Assembly (NCBI RefSeq): GCF_950101795.1
Contig: NZ_CATNLZ010000012.1
Span: 414,387-478,386 of the forward strand
Length of the DNA stretch: 64,000 nucleotides
Reading direction: 5' to 3'
Origin: Nocardioides sp. T2.26MG-1
GTDB lineage: Bacteria; Actinomycetota; Actinomycetes; Propionibacteriales; Nocardioidaceae
The notes beneath the pieces are model-generated. The model was not told where the DNA came from. It made no database searches and worked only from the letters and a program-made list of their open reading frames with translations. The position numbers were made by a program, and so were the translations under genes. Positions 1 through 11,200 of the stretch are shown one piece after another (the first letter of the stretch is position 1; every line of letters starts with the position of its first letter).

Positions 1-1322
<1,322 letters not shown>

Positions 1323-1447
1323 TCCTGTGACTCCTGACGAGTGGCACGTGTATCATTTCGGGGCCAGTGATACGCGAGAGTGATACACGAAACGGATTCT
1401 CGGGAGCCTGACGCGCCTCCCACCGGTCCACCTTAGGAGGGACGCCG

Positions 1448-2854
1448 GTGGCCACTCGGAAGAAGCCAACCCTGCTCGCGCAGGGCAAGCCGCGCAAACT
1501 GGGCGGCAGCGCGCGGCCGTGGCGGGTGCGGCTCTACGCCCCGGAGCCCGGCGGCACGAAGTACCAGGTGATGTTCCGGGCGCCCGCCGGCGACGGCGAG
1601 CCATGGAAGCGCGTACTACGGCGCGCGAGCTCCGAGGCAGAGGCCCGCAAGATCTTCGAGCAGGCCGAGGCCGCACTCGACACCGAGAAGGAGACGCCGG
1701 TCGGCGCCGATGTCCGCGCGTCACGGACGATCTGGATGCTCGGCGAGGAGTATCTCAGGGACAGCATCGAGCGCGGCAAGCAGCCGCGGACGATGGAGCA
1801 GCGGATCTCCCGGCTCAACGCCCACATCCTGCCGACCATCGGCGACGTGCCGGTGACGAAATGGCGCCTCGAGCACAGTCGCAAGGTGATGGAGAAGGGC
1901 GGCAAGACGCTCTTCTCCCAGCGGGGCCGCGAGGACCTGCGCGGCCAGCTCGCCGCGATGCGCAAGCTCGCCTGGCGGCTGGGTTGGCTCGACCGGTCGA
2001 TCGACCCGTTGGACGGGCTCGAGATCGGCAGGGCCAACGTGCTGCACGGGGCGACAGCGCAGTACGTCGACCCGCAGCTTCGCCCCGAGACCCGTCAGGT
2101 GCACGCGATGGCCGCTGCCGCCGACAAGTTGTGCGGCCCCGACGGCACCGACCCGCTGATGACCCGACTGCCGCTGTTCGGCGCAAAGATCCGTGTGGCC
2201 GGATTCGGCGGCCTCCGCCTCGGCGAGCAGAACGCCCTCCGCGCGATCGACGTCTTCTTCGACCACGGCTATGTCCACGTCAACGGCTCCTGGATCACCC
2301 CGCGCGGCCAGGCCGGCTTCCGCGGCCCGGTGAAGAACCACACGCTCCACGAGGTGCCGCTGCCCAAGTCGCTCATGCATGACGAGCTGCTCCCCCGCGT
2401 CAAGGAGCTGCTCGCGTTGCCCGCGAAGGCATCGCTCCAGCAGGTCATCAACGCCCAGGAGGAGGAGCGCCAGCGCCGCGCAACGCTGGCACGGCGCGAG
2501 AAGGACCGGAACCTCGCCTGGTGGAACTACCCGCTCCCACCCGAGGAGGAGTTGTGGCTCTTCATCGACACCGTCACCGGTCTGCCCGTGAAGCCGGAGA
2601 TGCACAACGAGCGCTGGCATCGCGTCCGCAAGTGGGTCGAGGAGAACGACCCTGACAATGCCTGGCCGAAAGCGATCGTCTACCGCAACCTCCGCCACCA
2701 CGCCGCGACGAAGTGGTTCCACGAGGAGCTAGGCGAGTCCTGGGAGGTTGTCGCTCAGTACCTCGGCGACAAGCTCACCACGGTCCTCAACCATTACGTC
2801 CGCGCCGGCGAGGACGCCCTCCGCGACTCCGTGAGCAAATTGGCTGCCCGGTGA
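1448..2854 (+). CDS. int: Tyrosine site-specific integrase of the island
   Basis: This 468-residue protein should catalyse integration and, with Xis, excision at the DUF255 site. The catalytic domain shows the box I arginine in GGLRLGEQ (about residue 257), a beta-hairpin lysine in GPVKNHTLHEV, box II as RNLRHHAATKW and the nucleophile tyrosine in LGDKLTTVLNHY near residue 452. Compared with the family consensus, the first residue of the HxxR motif is Arg (RNLR) and the usual LGH/W position is Asp (LGD). An N-terminal arm-binding region and a core-binding SAM-like domain (about residues 95-190) precede it. GTG start at 1448 is preceded by AGGAGG at 1435-1440. It is the outermost gene of the left end, transcribed into the element. 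Confidence 0.88.
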   Translation: MATRKKPTLLAQGKPRKLGGSARPWRVRLYAPEPGGTKYQVMFRAPAGDGEPWKRVLRRASSEAEARKIFEQAEAALDTEKETPVGADVRASRTIWMLGEEYLRDSIERGKQPRTMEQRISRLNAHILPTIGDVPVTKWRLEHSRKVMEKGGKTLFSQRGREDLRGQLAAMRKLAWRLGWLDRSIDPLDGLEIGRANVLHGATAQYVDPQLRPETRQVHAMAAAADKLCGPDGTDPLMTRLPLFGAKIRVAGFGGLRLGEQNALRAIDVFFDHGYVHVNGSWITPRGQAGFRGPVKNHTLHEVPLPKSLMHDELLPRVKELLALPAKASLQQVINAQEEERQRRATLARREKDRNLAWWNYPLPPEEELWLFIDTVTGLPVKPEMHNERWHRVRKWVEENDPDNAWPKAIVYRNLRHHAATKWFHEELGESWEVVAQYLGDKLTTVLNHYVRAGEDALRDSVSKLAAR

Positions 2855-2926
2855 TGTGTCGGCGGCGCGTGAAAGTCTGCTCGGCTGCTCCGGAAACACC
2901 GGGACGGCAGAGAGGAGAGTCCAGCA

Positions 2927-4423
2927 ATGTCGCAACCATCAGCCGGGTCCGTCAGTAAGGTTTCGTCAGTGATCACGGGTGAGTTCAAGAGCAAGATCGA
3001 CCGCGTCTGGGACGCCTTCTGGTCGGGCGGCATCAGCAACCCGCTCGAGGTCATCGAGCAGATCACCTACCTGTTGTTCATCCGGCGCCTCGACGATATC
3101 CAGACCCTCGCCGAGAGGAAGGCGCGCATCACCAAGTCCGAGGTCGAGGGCCCGGTGTTCCTGCCCGGCCAGGCGCACCTGCGGTGGGGTCAGTTCAAGA
3201 ACGCGAGCCCCGAGGTGATGCACAAGACTGTCACCGACGAGGTCTTCCCGTTCCTGCGCTCACTGGGTGATGGCACCACCTACAGCGAACACATGAAGGA
3301 CGCCCGCTTCACGATCCCCACCCCGGCTCTGTTGTCCAAGGTCGTCGACATGCTCGACGAGATCCCGATGGCGGACCGTGACACCAACGGCGATCTGTAC
3401 GAGTACATGTTGTCCAAGATCGCCTCGGCTGGCACGAACGGCCAGTTCCGCACGCCGCGTCACATCATCGAACTCATGGTCAAGATGACCGCTCCTCAGC
3501 CGTCGGACGAGATCTGCGATCCGGCCTGTGGCACCGCCGGCTTCCTCGTCGCCGCGAGCGAGTACGTCCGCGACACCCACGTCGAGGCGCTGTTGGACTC
3601 CGCGCAGCGCAAGCACTTCCACGCCTCGATGTTCCACGGCTACGACTTCGACTCCACAATGCTCCGCATCGGCAGCATGAACATGCTCCTGCACGGCATC
3701 GAGTCCCCCGACATCCGCTACCGCGACTCCCTGTCCGAAGGCGCGGCAGGCGACGCCGACAAGTACACGCTGATCCTGGCCAATCCGCCGTTCGCCGGCT
3801 CGCTGGACTACGAGTCCACCGCCAAGGACCTCCAGCGCATCGTCAAGACCAAGAAGACCGAGCTGCTCTTCTTGGCGCTGTTCCTGAAGCTCCTCAAGCC
3901 GGGCGGCCGAGCGTCCGTCATCGTCCCCGACGGTGTGCTGTTCGGATCGAGCACCGCCCACAAGGCGCTGCGCAAGATGCTGGTCGAGGACCAGAAGCTC
4001 GACGCCGTCGTAAAGCTCCCGTCGGGTGTATTCCGCCCGTACGCCGGCGTCTCCACCGCGATCCTGTTCTTCACCAAGACGAATTCCGGCGGCACCGATG
4101 ACGTCTGGTTCTACGACGTCCGCGCCGATGGGTTCTCACTCGACGACAAGCGCAACCCTGTCGAGGCCAACGACCTCCCCGACGTCCTCTCCCGCTGGCG
4201 TGACCTCGCCAGCGAGAACGACCGAGCCCGCACCGAGCAGTCCTTCCTCGTCCCCAAGGCCGACATCGTCGCCCAGGGCTACGACCTGTCGCTGAACCGC
4301 TACAAGGAGATCGTCCACGACGAGGTGGAGCACCGTGCGCCGTTGGAGATCGTCGCCGACATCGAAGCGCTCGAGGACGAGATCGCCAAGGGCCTCGCTG
4401 AGTTGAAGGCGATGCTCTCGTGA
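2927..4423 (+). CDS. hsdM: Type I restriction-modification methyltransferase subunit HsdM (first copy)
   Basis: A 498-residue N6-adenine DNA methyltransferase subunit. It has an HsdM N-terminal helical domain, the SAM-binding motif DPACGTAGF at about 198-206 and catalytic motif NPPF at about 286-289. With HsdS it would methylate the recognition sequence and, with HsdR, form the restriction complex. ATG start 2927 follows a purine-rich GAGAGGAGAG ribosome site. It opens a six-gene operon: its stop overlaps the hsdS start by 4 bp. A second, clearly divergent HsdM lies downstream at 6744-8183; the two share the C-terminal FYD-[VI]-RADG-x-SLD block, so they are paralogues rather than a recent duplication. 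Confidence 0.93.
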   Translation: MSQPSAGSVSKVSSVITGEFKSKIDRVWDAFWSGGISNPLEVIEQITYLLFIRRLDDIQTLAERKARITKSEVEGPVFLPGQAHLRWGQFKNASPEVMHKTVTDEVFPFLRSLGDGTTYSEHMKDARFTIPTPALLSKVVDMLDEIPMADRDTNGDLYEYMLSKIASAGTNGQFRTPRHIIELMVKMTAPQPSDEICDPACGTAGFLVAASEYVRDTHVEALLDSAQRKHFHASMFHGYDFDSTMLRIGSMNMLLHGIESPDIRYRDSLSEGAAGDADKYTLILANPPFAGSLDYESTAKDLQRIVKTKKTELLFLALFLKLLKPGGRASVIVPDGVLFGSSTAHKALRKMLVEDQKLDAVVKLPSGVFRPYAGVSTAILFFTKTNSGGTDDVWFYDVRADGFSLDDKRNPVEANDLPDVLSRWRDLASENDRARTEQSFLVPKADIVAQGYDLSLNRYKEIVHDEVEHRAPLEIVADIEALEDEIAKGLAELKAMLS

Positions 4424-5586
4424 AGGCTGCACCACTCGGAGAGCTCACCGAGCCCGTCAAGACATGGAACCCCCGCCACGAGCCTGACAGTGAGTTTCAG
4501 TACCTCGATCTCAGTGCAGTCGACAACGCCAGCAAGTCTGTGACGACAGCGACTCCGACCGTCGGATCCGATGCGCCGAGCCGAGCCCGTCAACTTGTCG
4601 CCGCAGGCGATGTGCTCGTATCGACGGTTCGCCCGAACCTCAATGCCGTCGCAGTGGTGCCGCCTGAACTCGACGGCGCTACCGCCTCTACGGGATTCAC
4701 CGTCCTGCGGCCCGTGGCCGCGCTCGACGGGCGGTTCCTCTTCCACTGGGTGCGTTCGCCCGAGTTCATCGCTGACATGGTCCGTAAGGCGACAGGTGCC
4801 AGCTACCCCGCGGTCTCGGACCGAATCGTCAAGGCCTCGAAAATTCCGGCTCCAGCCCTTCCCGAGCAAAGCCGCATCGCCGCGATCCTCGACCACGCCG
4901 ACGCCCTCCGCACCAAGCGCCGCCACGTCCTCAGCTCCCTCGACTCGTTGTCCCAGTCGATCTTCCACGACATGTTCGGAGATCCCGACGACGCGACTGA
5001 CACCATCTCGTTCGGGCAGGTCACCGCATTGACCGGCGGCCGCAACTTGGTGGGCGATGACTCGGCGGCCGCGAGCGACTACCGCGTCCTAAAGATCAGC
5101 GCCGTGACGACGGGGGAGTTCAAGCCCGACGAGTCCAAGCCGCTCCCGCCTGACTACGTTCCCCCGGCCAGCCACTTGGTCCGGCCGGGCGATCTCCTCA
5201 TGAGCCGGGCTAACACAACTGAACTGGTCGGAGCCGTCGCCTATGTGAGTACGACTCCGCCAAATCTCGCATTGCCCGACAAGGTCTGGCGCTTCCAGTG
5301 GAAGGTCGCCGCCGAGCCAGTCTTCTGGCATGCGCTTCTAAGCACCCCCGCGATGCGCCAGAGGATCAGTCGACTGTCGAGTGGGACTGGCGGATCGATG
5401 AAGAACGTGTCCAAAGCAAAGCTCGAGACCATGCCTGTGCCGAAGATAGATCTGAAATGCCAGCGAGCGTTCGCAGATCGAGCCGCTCAGGTGACTCAGC
5501 GGCGAATGGACGTGAATCGAGCTCGGCTTCTCGACGACCATCTATTCGCGTCCCTCCAGTTCCGCGCCTTCCGAGGGGAACTGTGA
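4420..5586 (+). CDS. hsdS: Type I restriction-modification specificity subunit HsdS
   Basis: A 388-residue specificity subunit with two target-recognition halves: residues ~1-150 ending in KIPAPALPEQSRIAAILD and ~190-345 ending in KLETMPVPKIDLKCQRAF. Each is followed by a helical spacer (ALRTKRRHVLSSLDSLSQSIF; RAAQVTQRRMDVNRARLLDDH). The two halves would read the two parts of a bipartite target. GTG start 4420 overlaps the hsdM stop (GTGA), implying translational coupling. It is the only HsdS in the operon although two HsdM and one HsdR are present. The recognition sequence cannot be predicted from sequence alone. Confidence 0.92.
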   Translation: MKAAPLGELTEPVKTWNPRHEPDSEFQYLDLSAVDNASKSVTTATPTVGSDAPSRARQLVAAGDVLVSTVRPNLNAVAVVPPELDGATASTGFTVLRPVAALDGRFLFHWVRSPEFIADMVRKATGASYPAVSDRIVKASKIPAPALPEQSRIAAILDHADALRTKRRHVLSSLDSLSQSIFHDMFGDPDDATDTISFGQVTALTGGRNLVGDDSAAASDYRVLKISAVTTGEFKPDESKPLPPDYVPPASHLVRPGDLLMSRANTTELVGAVAYVSTTPPNLALPDKVWRFQWKVAAEPVFWHALLSTPAMRQRISRLSSGTGGSMKNVSKAKLETMPVPKIDLKCQRAFADRAAQVTQRRMDVNRARLLDDHLFASLQFRAFRGEL

Positions 5587-5589
5587 CCG

Positions 5590-6669
5590 ATGCCCGTTGA
5601 GATGAGGATGTGGCGGATCGACGGCGATGAGCCGCGCCCGCTAACTACCTCGGTGCTCCCCGCAGAGAAGGACCTGCACGAATTCCTCAAACGCGACCCG
5701 TCCCTGCTCGGCGACCGCCTGCTGGTCATCGGCAGCGAGGTGATCACGCCCTACGGTCCACGTCTGGACCTGCTGGCGATCGACGCCGAGGGCAATCTCA
5801 ACCTGCTGGAGCTCAAGCGCGACAAGACTCCACGCGAGGTCGTCGCCCAAGTGCTCGACTACGGCTCGTGGGCCTCGACGCTGTCCCGCGACGACATCAT
5901 CGACATCGCCACCAAGCACCTCGACCAGCCGTTCGAGGCCGCGTTCGAGGACGTCTTCGGCAGCGCCCCTCCCGACGAGCTCAACGGCGACCTCAGCCTC
6001 ACCATCGTGGCTGCCGAGCTCGACGCCAGTTCGGAGCGCATCGTCAACTACCTGCGTGATTTCGGGGTCCCGGTCAACGCGGTCTTCTTCTCCTATCTCG
6101 AAGACGACGGGCGTCGCTACCTCGCCCGCTCATGGCTCACGGCCTCGGACGACGAGACCCCGCAGGCAACCACGGGAAGCAAGAAGAGCAAGCGCGCAGC
6201 GTGGAACGGGAAGGACTGGTACATCTCCTTCGGTGGCGGCGACCGCTTGTGGGAGGACGCCCGCCAGCATGGCTTCGTCTCGGGTGGCGGCGGGAAGATG
6301 TGGTCGCAGGACATGCGGGCTTTGCCGAAGGACGCTCGCATCTGGGTCAACGTGCCGCCGATGCGTTACGTGGCGGTGGGACGAGTCCTGGCGCCGGCGG
6401 CACGCTTCGAGGACGCCCAGGTCCGCATCGGCGGCAACTGGGTGCCGCTAAGCGCCCAAGCGTTGCAAGGCACCTACCCTGGCGATCGGGCGACCCCGGA
6501 CGACAACGCCGAGTGGGTCGTGCCCGTCGAGTGGATCGACGCCCGTCCGCTCGACGCTGGCTTCTGGGAGAAGGGCATGTTCGCCAGCCAGCACAGCGCC
6601 TGCAAGCTGCGCCAGGAGTTCACACTGGAACGCTTGGCCGTCCACTTCAACATCGACGACGGCGACTGA
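5590..6669 (+). CDS. DUF91/NucS-like PD-(D/E)xK nuclease-domain protein
   Basis: A 359-residue protein starting 3 bp after hsdS. Residues ~20-110 carry a DUF91/NucS-type core: ...PYGPRLDLLAIDAEGNLNLLELKRD, giving the Asp and Glu-x-Lys of a PD-(D/E)xK nuclease, followed by PREVVAQVLDYGSWASTL. The C-terminal half (~200-355) has no family I recognise. Embedded in the RM operon, it may be an accessory nuclease or DNA-binding subunit of the restriction system; that role is inferred from context only. Its stop lies 9 bp upstream of a remnant hsdR start (6679), suggesting hsdR originally followed it directly. Confidence 0.75.
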   Translation: MPVEMRMWRIDGDEPRPLTTSVLPAEKDLHEFLKRDPSLLGDRLLVIGSEVITPYGPRLDLLAIDAEGNLNLLELKRDKTPREVVAQVLDYGSWASTLSRDDIIDIATKHLDQPFEAAFEDVFGSAPPDELNGDLSLTIVAAELDASSERIVNYLRDFGVPVNAVFFSYLEDDGRRYLARSWLTASDDETPQATTGSKKSKRAAWNGKDWYISFGGGDRLWEDARQHGFVSGGGGKMWSQDMRALPKDARIWVNVPPMRYVAVGRVLAPAARFEDAQVRIGGNWVPLSAQALQGTYPGDRATPDDNAEWVVPVEWIDARPLDAGFWEKGMFASQHSACKLRQEFTLERLAVHFNIDDGD

Positions 6670-6678
6670 TCGACTAGC

Positions 6679-6747
6679 ATGGGTAACTTCGACTTCGTCC
6701 GCCAGACGCTGCCGTCATTGCCGGACGTTTGCGGGAAACGTGGATGA
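6679..6747 (+). pseudogene. Remnant of the hsdR 5' end (22-codon ORF)
   Basis: ATG at 6679 opens MGNFDFVRQTLPS, identical to the first 13 residues of HsdR at 8232, then diverges and stops at TGA 6745-6747. The TGA overlaps the ATG of the second hsdM (ATGA at 6744). It is best explained as the original hsdR start, left behind when the hsdM2 segment was inserted. It may now serve as a leader ORF for coupled translation of hsdM2. Confidence 0.7.
6680..6717 (+). repeat. 38-bp direct repeat flanking hsdM2, left copy
   Basis: Bases 6680-6717 are identical to 8233-8270. The two copies are 1553 bp apart and bracket exactly the second hsdM. Recombination between them would delete hsdM2 and restore an intact in-frame hsdR starting at ATG 6679. 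Confidence 0.85.
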
Positions 6748-8183
6748 GAACTGACTTCAAGCCGGTGATCGACGAGCTCTGGGCTGCGTTCGAGGAAATC
6801 GGGATTGAGGATGGCTACGACATCGTCGCCCAAGCGACGCTGCTTCTGGCAGTCCGGCGACTCGACGTCATCCACACCGCCGCCGAGAAGAAGGCAAGAC
6901 TCACAGGCAGGCCGATCGAGAGCCCGATCTTCGACGCCGAGACTGAAGAACTGCGCTGGTCGAGGCTGAAGAACGTCGAAGGCAGCACGATGTTCGGACT
7001 GTTCGAGACCAAGGTCGTTCAGTTCCTCCGCGAGCGCGGCGGGACGTTCACCGACGTCGTGTTCACGATCCCGTCACCCAGTGCCCTCAGCCGCCTGGTC
7101 GACCTCATCGACAAGGTGCCGTACTTGTCCCCGGCGGACAACGGCGCCGTGTACGAGTACCTGATCTCGAAGATCACCACAAAGAACAGCAGCGGGGGCT
7201 TTCCCACGCCGCGGCACCTGGTCGACCTGATGGTCAGGCTGGTCGATCCGCAACCCGGTGATCTGATCGCCGACCCCGCAAGTGGCTCGGGTGGCTTCCT
7301 CGCATACACCGCCAGCTATCTCCGCGAGAGGAACCCGGGGCTCCTCTTGGATGAGACGAAACGCGCGCACTTCCAGCACCGGTTGTTGCACGGCTTCGAC
7401 AACGACCCGGCCTTTGCCCGAATGTCCACCATGAACCTGCTACTCCACGGCGTCGAGACCCCTGACGTCCGGCGCCGCGACTCGCTGACGGCCATGACAG
7501 GCGACGTCGGTCGATATTCGCTCGTGCTGACCAACCCTCCGTTCAATGGGTCGGTCGAGAAGTCGGCTCTCGACAAGGACCTATACCGCGACGTGAAGTC
7601 GACGACGAAGGCGCCGCTGTTCGCCGGACGTGTGCTGAGCCTTCTACAGGCCGGGGGCCGAGCAGCTGTGATCCTTCCCGAAGGAATGCTATTCGGTGCT
7701 CAGAAGGCTCAGCTTGCCTTGCGCAAGGCCCTCGTCGACGAACATAAGCTCCATGCCGTCATCAAGGTGCCGCCCGCCGCCTACGAACCTTTTTCGGCCA
7801 CCCAGACTGCGATCTTGATCTTCACCAAGACCGGGATCGGCGGCACCGACCGCGTGTGGTTCTACGACATTCGAGCCGACGGCCGTTCCCTCGACAAGAG
7901 GCGCATGCCTGTGGCTGAGAACGACCTTCCCGACGTCCTAGCTCGCTGGAAGACGCGAGACGACCCAGGTGGCCCCGAGTTGTCCCGTGAACGCTCCGAC
8001 CAAAGCTTCTTTGTGTCGCGCGAGGAGATTGCGGCCAACGACTATCTGCTCACGCTGAGCAGGTATCGGGAGATTCCCGAGGACGCCGCGCCAACGCGCC
8101 CGCCGAGAGAAGTCCTTGACGACATCAAGTCGCTCAATGCGGAGATCGAAGCGGGCATCGCGGAGCTTGAACGGCTGCTGTGA
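6744..8183 (+). CDS. hsdM: Type I restriction-modification methyltransferase subunit HsdM (second copy)
   Basis: A 479-residue N6-adenine methyltransferase with motif I ADPASGSGGF at about 176-185 and NPPF at about 264-267. It ends in an NDLPDVLARW region and a helical tail. I chose ATG 6744 because it overlaps the stop of the hsdR remnant (ATGA); TTG 6729 is also in frame. It lies between the nuclease gene and hsdR, flanked by 38-bp repeats of the hsdR start, so it is a late addition to the operon. It has no HsdS of its own. It could share HsdS with the first HsdM in a mixed M dimer, or replace it; the sequence does not decide. Confidence 0.9.
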   Translation: MRTDFKPVIDELWAAFEEIGIEDGYDIVAQATLLLAVRRLDVIHTAAEKKARLTGRPIESPIFDAETEELRWSRLKNVEGSTMFGLFETKVVQFLRERGGTFTDVVFTIPSPSALSRLVDLIDKVPYLSPADNGAVYEYLISKITTKNSSGGFPTPRHLVDLMVRLVDPQPGDLIADPASGSGGFLAYTASYLRERNPGLLLDETKRAHFQHRLLHGFDNDPAFARMSTMNLLLHGVETPDVRRRDSLTAMTGDVGRYSLVLTNPPFNGSVEKSALDKDLYRDVKSTTKAPLFAGRVLSLLQAGGRAAVILPEGMLFGAQKAQLALRKALVDEHKLHAVIKVPPAAYEPFSATQTAILIFTKTGIGGTDRVWFYDIRADGRSLDKRRMPVAENDLPDVLARWKTRDDPGGPELSRERSDQSFFVSREEIAANDYLLTLSRYREIPEDAAPTRPPREVLDDIKSLNAEIEAGIAELERLL

Positions 8184-8231
8184 TGCGGATTCTTTGCCAC
8201 ACGCCTGGGTCGATTCGGCAGGATGCCTCTC

Positions 8232-11200
8232 GTGGGTAACTTCGACTTCGTCCGCCAGACGCTGCCGTCACTCCATGACGACTGCGCCCGCGCCGAGTCG
8301 TACCTGACGTCGGATCCTCGCTCCGCGTGCTTCTACAGCCGTCGGGTCGTCGAGGAGCTCGTCGGCTACCTCTACGACGTCCTGTCGCTGCGGACGCCGT
8401 ACCGCGACGACCTCGCCGCCAAGATCGGTGACCCCGCGTTCAAGGCGAAGGTGCCGCAGGGCATCACGCAGAAGCTGACCGCGATCCGTCGCATCGCAAA
8501 CACCGCGGTGCACGAGAACCGCCAGATCCGCCCCGACCTGTCGCTCGCGGTCCTGCGCGAGCTGTTCAACGTCGTGGTGTGGACGTCCTACCACCACTCA
8601 CCGTCTCCCGACGTGGTGCCGTTGCAGGCGCAGTTCGACCCTGCACTCGCCGCCAAGGCCGCACCGCTGTCGCGCGCGGAGGTCGCTCGGCTGGCCGAGA
8701 AGTTCAGAGAGCAGGACGAGGCCCACGCCCGCGCCTTGGCCGAGAAGGACGAACGCCTCGCTCGGCACGAGGCAGAGATCGCGCGGTTGAAAGCGCAGAT
8801 CGCCGCGGCTCAGGCAGCAGCCGCCCCAGACACCCGCGACTACGACGAGGCCGCGGCTCGCGACCTGTTCATCGACGTGCTGCTGAACGAAGCCGGCTGG
8901 GAGCTGGTCGAGGAGCGTGACCGCGAGTTCGAGGTCACGGGCATGCCGAACGCCGAGGGCAGGGGTTTCGTGGACTACGTGCTGTGGGGCGCAGACGGCC
9001 TTCCACTGGCCGTGGTTGAGGCCAAGCGCACCGCGAAGTCACCGGACGTGGGTCAGCAGCAGGCCAAGCTGTACGCCGACTGTCTTGAGAAGCAGTTCGG
9101 CCGGCGGCCGGTGATCTTCTACACCAACGGCTACGAGCACCGGATCTGGGACGACGCCGGGGGCTACCCGCCCCGCGAGACCCAGGGCTTCTACACCCGC
9201 GACGAGCTCGAACTGCTCATCCAGCGCCGTCGGACCAAGCTGCCACTGTCGAGCGCTCCGGTGAACACCGACATTGCCGGTCGGCCTTATCAGGTCCGGG
9301 CGATCAAGGCGGTCAGCGACGCGTTCGACCGCAAGCAGCGCGAGGCGCTGCTGGTGATGGCGACAGGGTCAGGCAAGACCCGCACCACCATCGCACTCGT
9401 CGATCTGTTGCAGAAGGCGAACTGGGTCAAGCGGGCGCTCTTCCTCGCGGACCGCACCGCGTTGGTCAATCAGGCCGCGAACGCGTTCAAGGAGCACCTG
9501 CCCGGCTCGACCACGGTGAACCTCGTGACGGAGAAGGCCGTCGAGGGCAGGGTCTACGTGTCGACGTACCCGACGATGATGAACCTGATCAACGAGGTCG
9601 ACGGCGGCCTGCGCAGGTTCGGTCCCGGCTACTTCGACCTGATCGTCATCGACGAGGCCCACCGCTCGGTCTATGCCAAGTACGGCGCGATCTTCGACTA
9701 CTTCGACTCACATCTCGTCGGCCTGACCGCGACCCCGAAGGACGAGGTCGACCACAACACCTACCGGCTGTTCCACCTCGAGGACGGCGTACCCACCGAC
9801 AACTACTCGCTCGACGAGGCCGTCGAGGCGGGCTATCTCGTGCCCCCGAAGGGTATCAGCGTCGGCACCCAGTTCCTCCGCTCGGGCATCAGGTACGACG
9901 ACCTCACCGATGAGGAGAAGGACCAGTGGGATGCGCTGGACTGGGGTGAGGACGGCCCGCCCGACGAGGTCGGTGCCGAGGAGCTCAACCGGTTCCTGTT
10001 CAACGAGGACACTGTCGACAAGGTGCTCGAGACCCTGATGATGCAGGGGTACAAGGTCGCCGGCGGCGACCGGCTTGGCAAGACGATCATCTTCGCCAAG
10101 AGCCAGAAGCACGCGGAGTTCATCGAGAAGCGCTTCAACCTCGCCTATCCCGAGCTCGCCGGCCATTTGGCTCGCGTCATCACCCACGGCACGCCGTACG
10201 CCCAGTCCCTGATCGACGACTTCTCGATCAAGGACAAGGCGCCGCACATCGCGATCAGCGTCGACATGCTCGACACCGGCATCGACGTACCCGAGGTCGT
10301 GAACCTCGTGTTCTTCAAGATGGTGCGCTCGAAGTCGAAGTTCTGGCAGATGATCGGCCGCGGCACCCGGCTGTGCCCCGACCTGTTTGGCCCCGGCGAG
10401 GACAAGCAAGACTTCCTCGTCTTCGACTTCTGCGGCAACCTCGACTACTTCAGCCAGGACCTCCCCGGCTCCCAGGGTCAGATTCAGAAGTCACTGTCCC
10501 AGCGGCTCTTCGAGGCGCGCATTGGGCTCGTGATCGCCCTCGGCGACGCCGAGCCTGAGCTCCGATCGTCCACGAAGGAGAACTTGCACGAGGTCGTCGC
10601 AGGCATGAACCTCGACAACTTCCTGGTCCGACCGCACCGGCGATTGGTCGAGAGGTACGCGTCAGCGGAAGCCTGGGGCAGCATCGTGCCGGAGGACACC
10701 GAGGGACTGCTCACGCTCGCCGGGTTGCCGTCATCGGTCCGAGACGACGACGAGGACGCCAAGCGTTTCGACCTGCTCATCCTGCGCCGCCAGCTCGCTC
10801 AGCTCGACGGCGACGCCGTCCTGGCCGAGCGGCTCCGCGAGACCGTGCAGCGTATTGCCGCCGCGCTGCTCGGCAAGACCGCGATCCCCAGTGTTGCGGA
10901 ACAAGCCGTCCTGCTGGAGTCTGTGGCCGGTGACGAGTGGTGGATCGACGTCACCATGCCGATGCTGGAGCTAGCGCGACTCCGTATCCGCGGACTCGCG
11001 CGGTTCATCGAGAAGACGGCCCGCAACCCGATCTACACCGACTTCGAGGACACCCTCGGCGAAGGGGTCGAGGTCACGCTTCCCGGCACGACGCCTGGGA
11101 CGAACTTCCAGCGCTTCCGCGCCAAGGCCGAGGCCTACCTGCGCGAGCACCTCGACAACCTCGCCCTCCAGCGACTCCGCCGGAACAAGCAGCTCACGCC

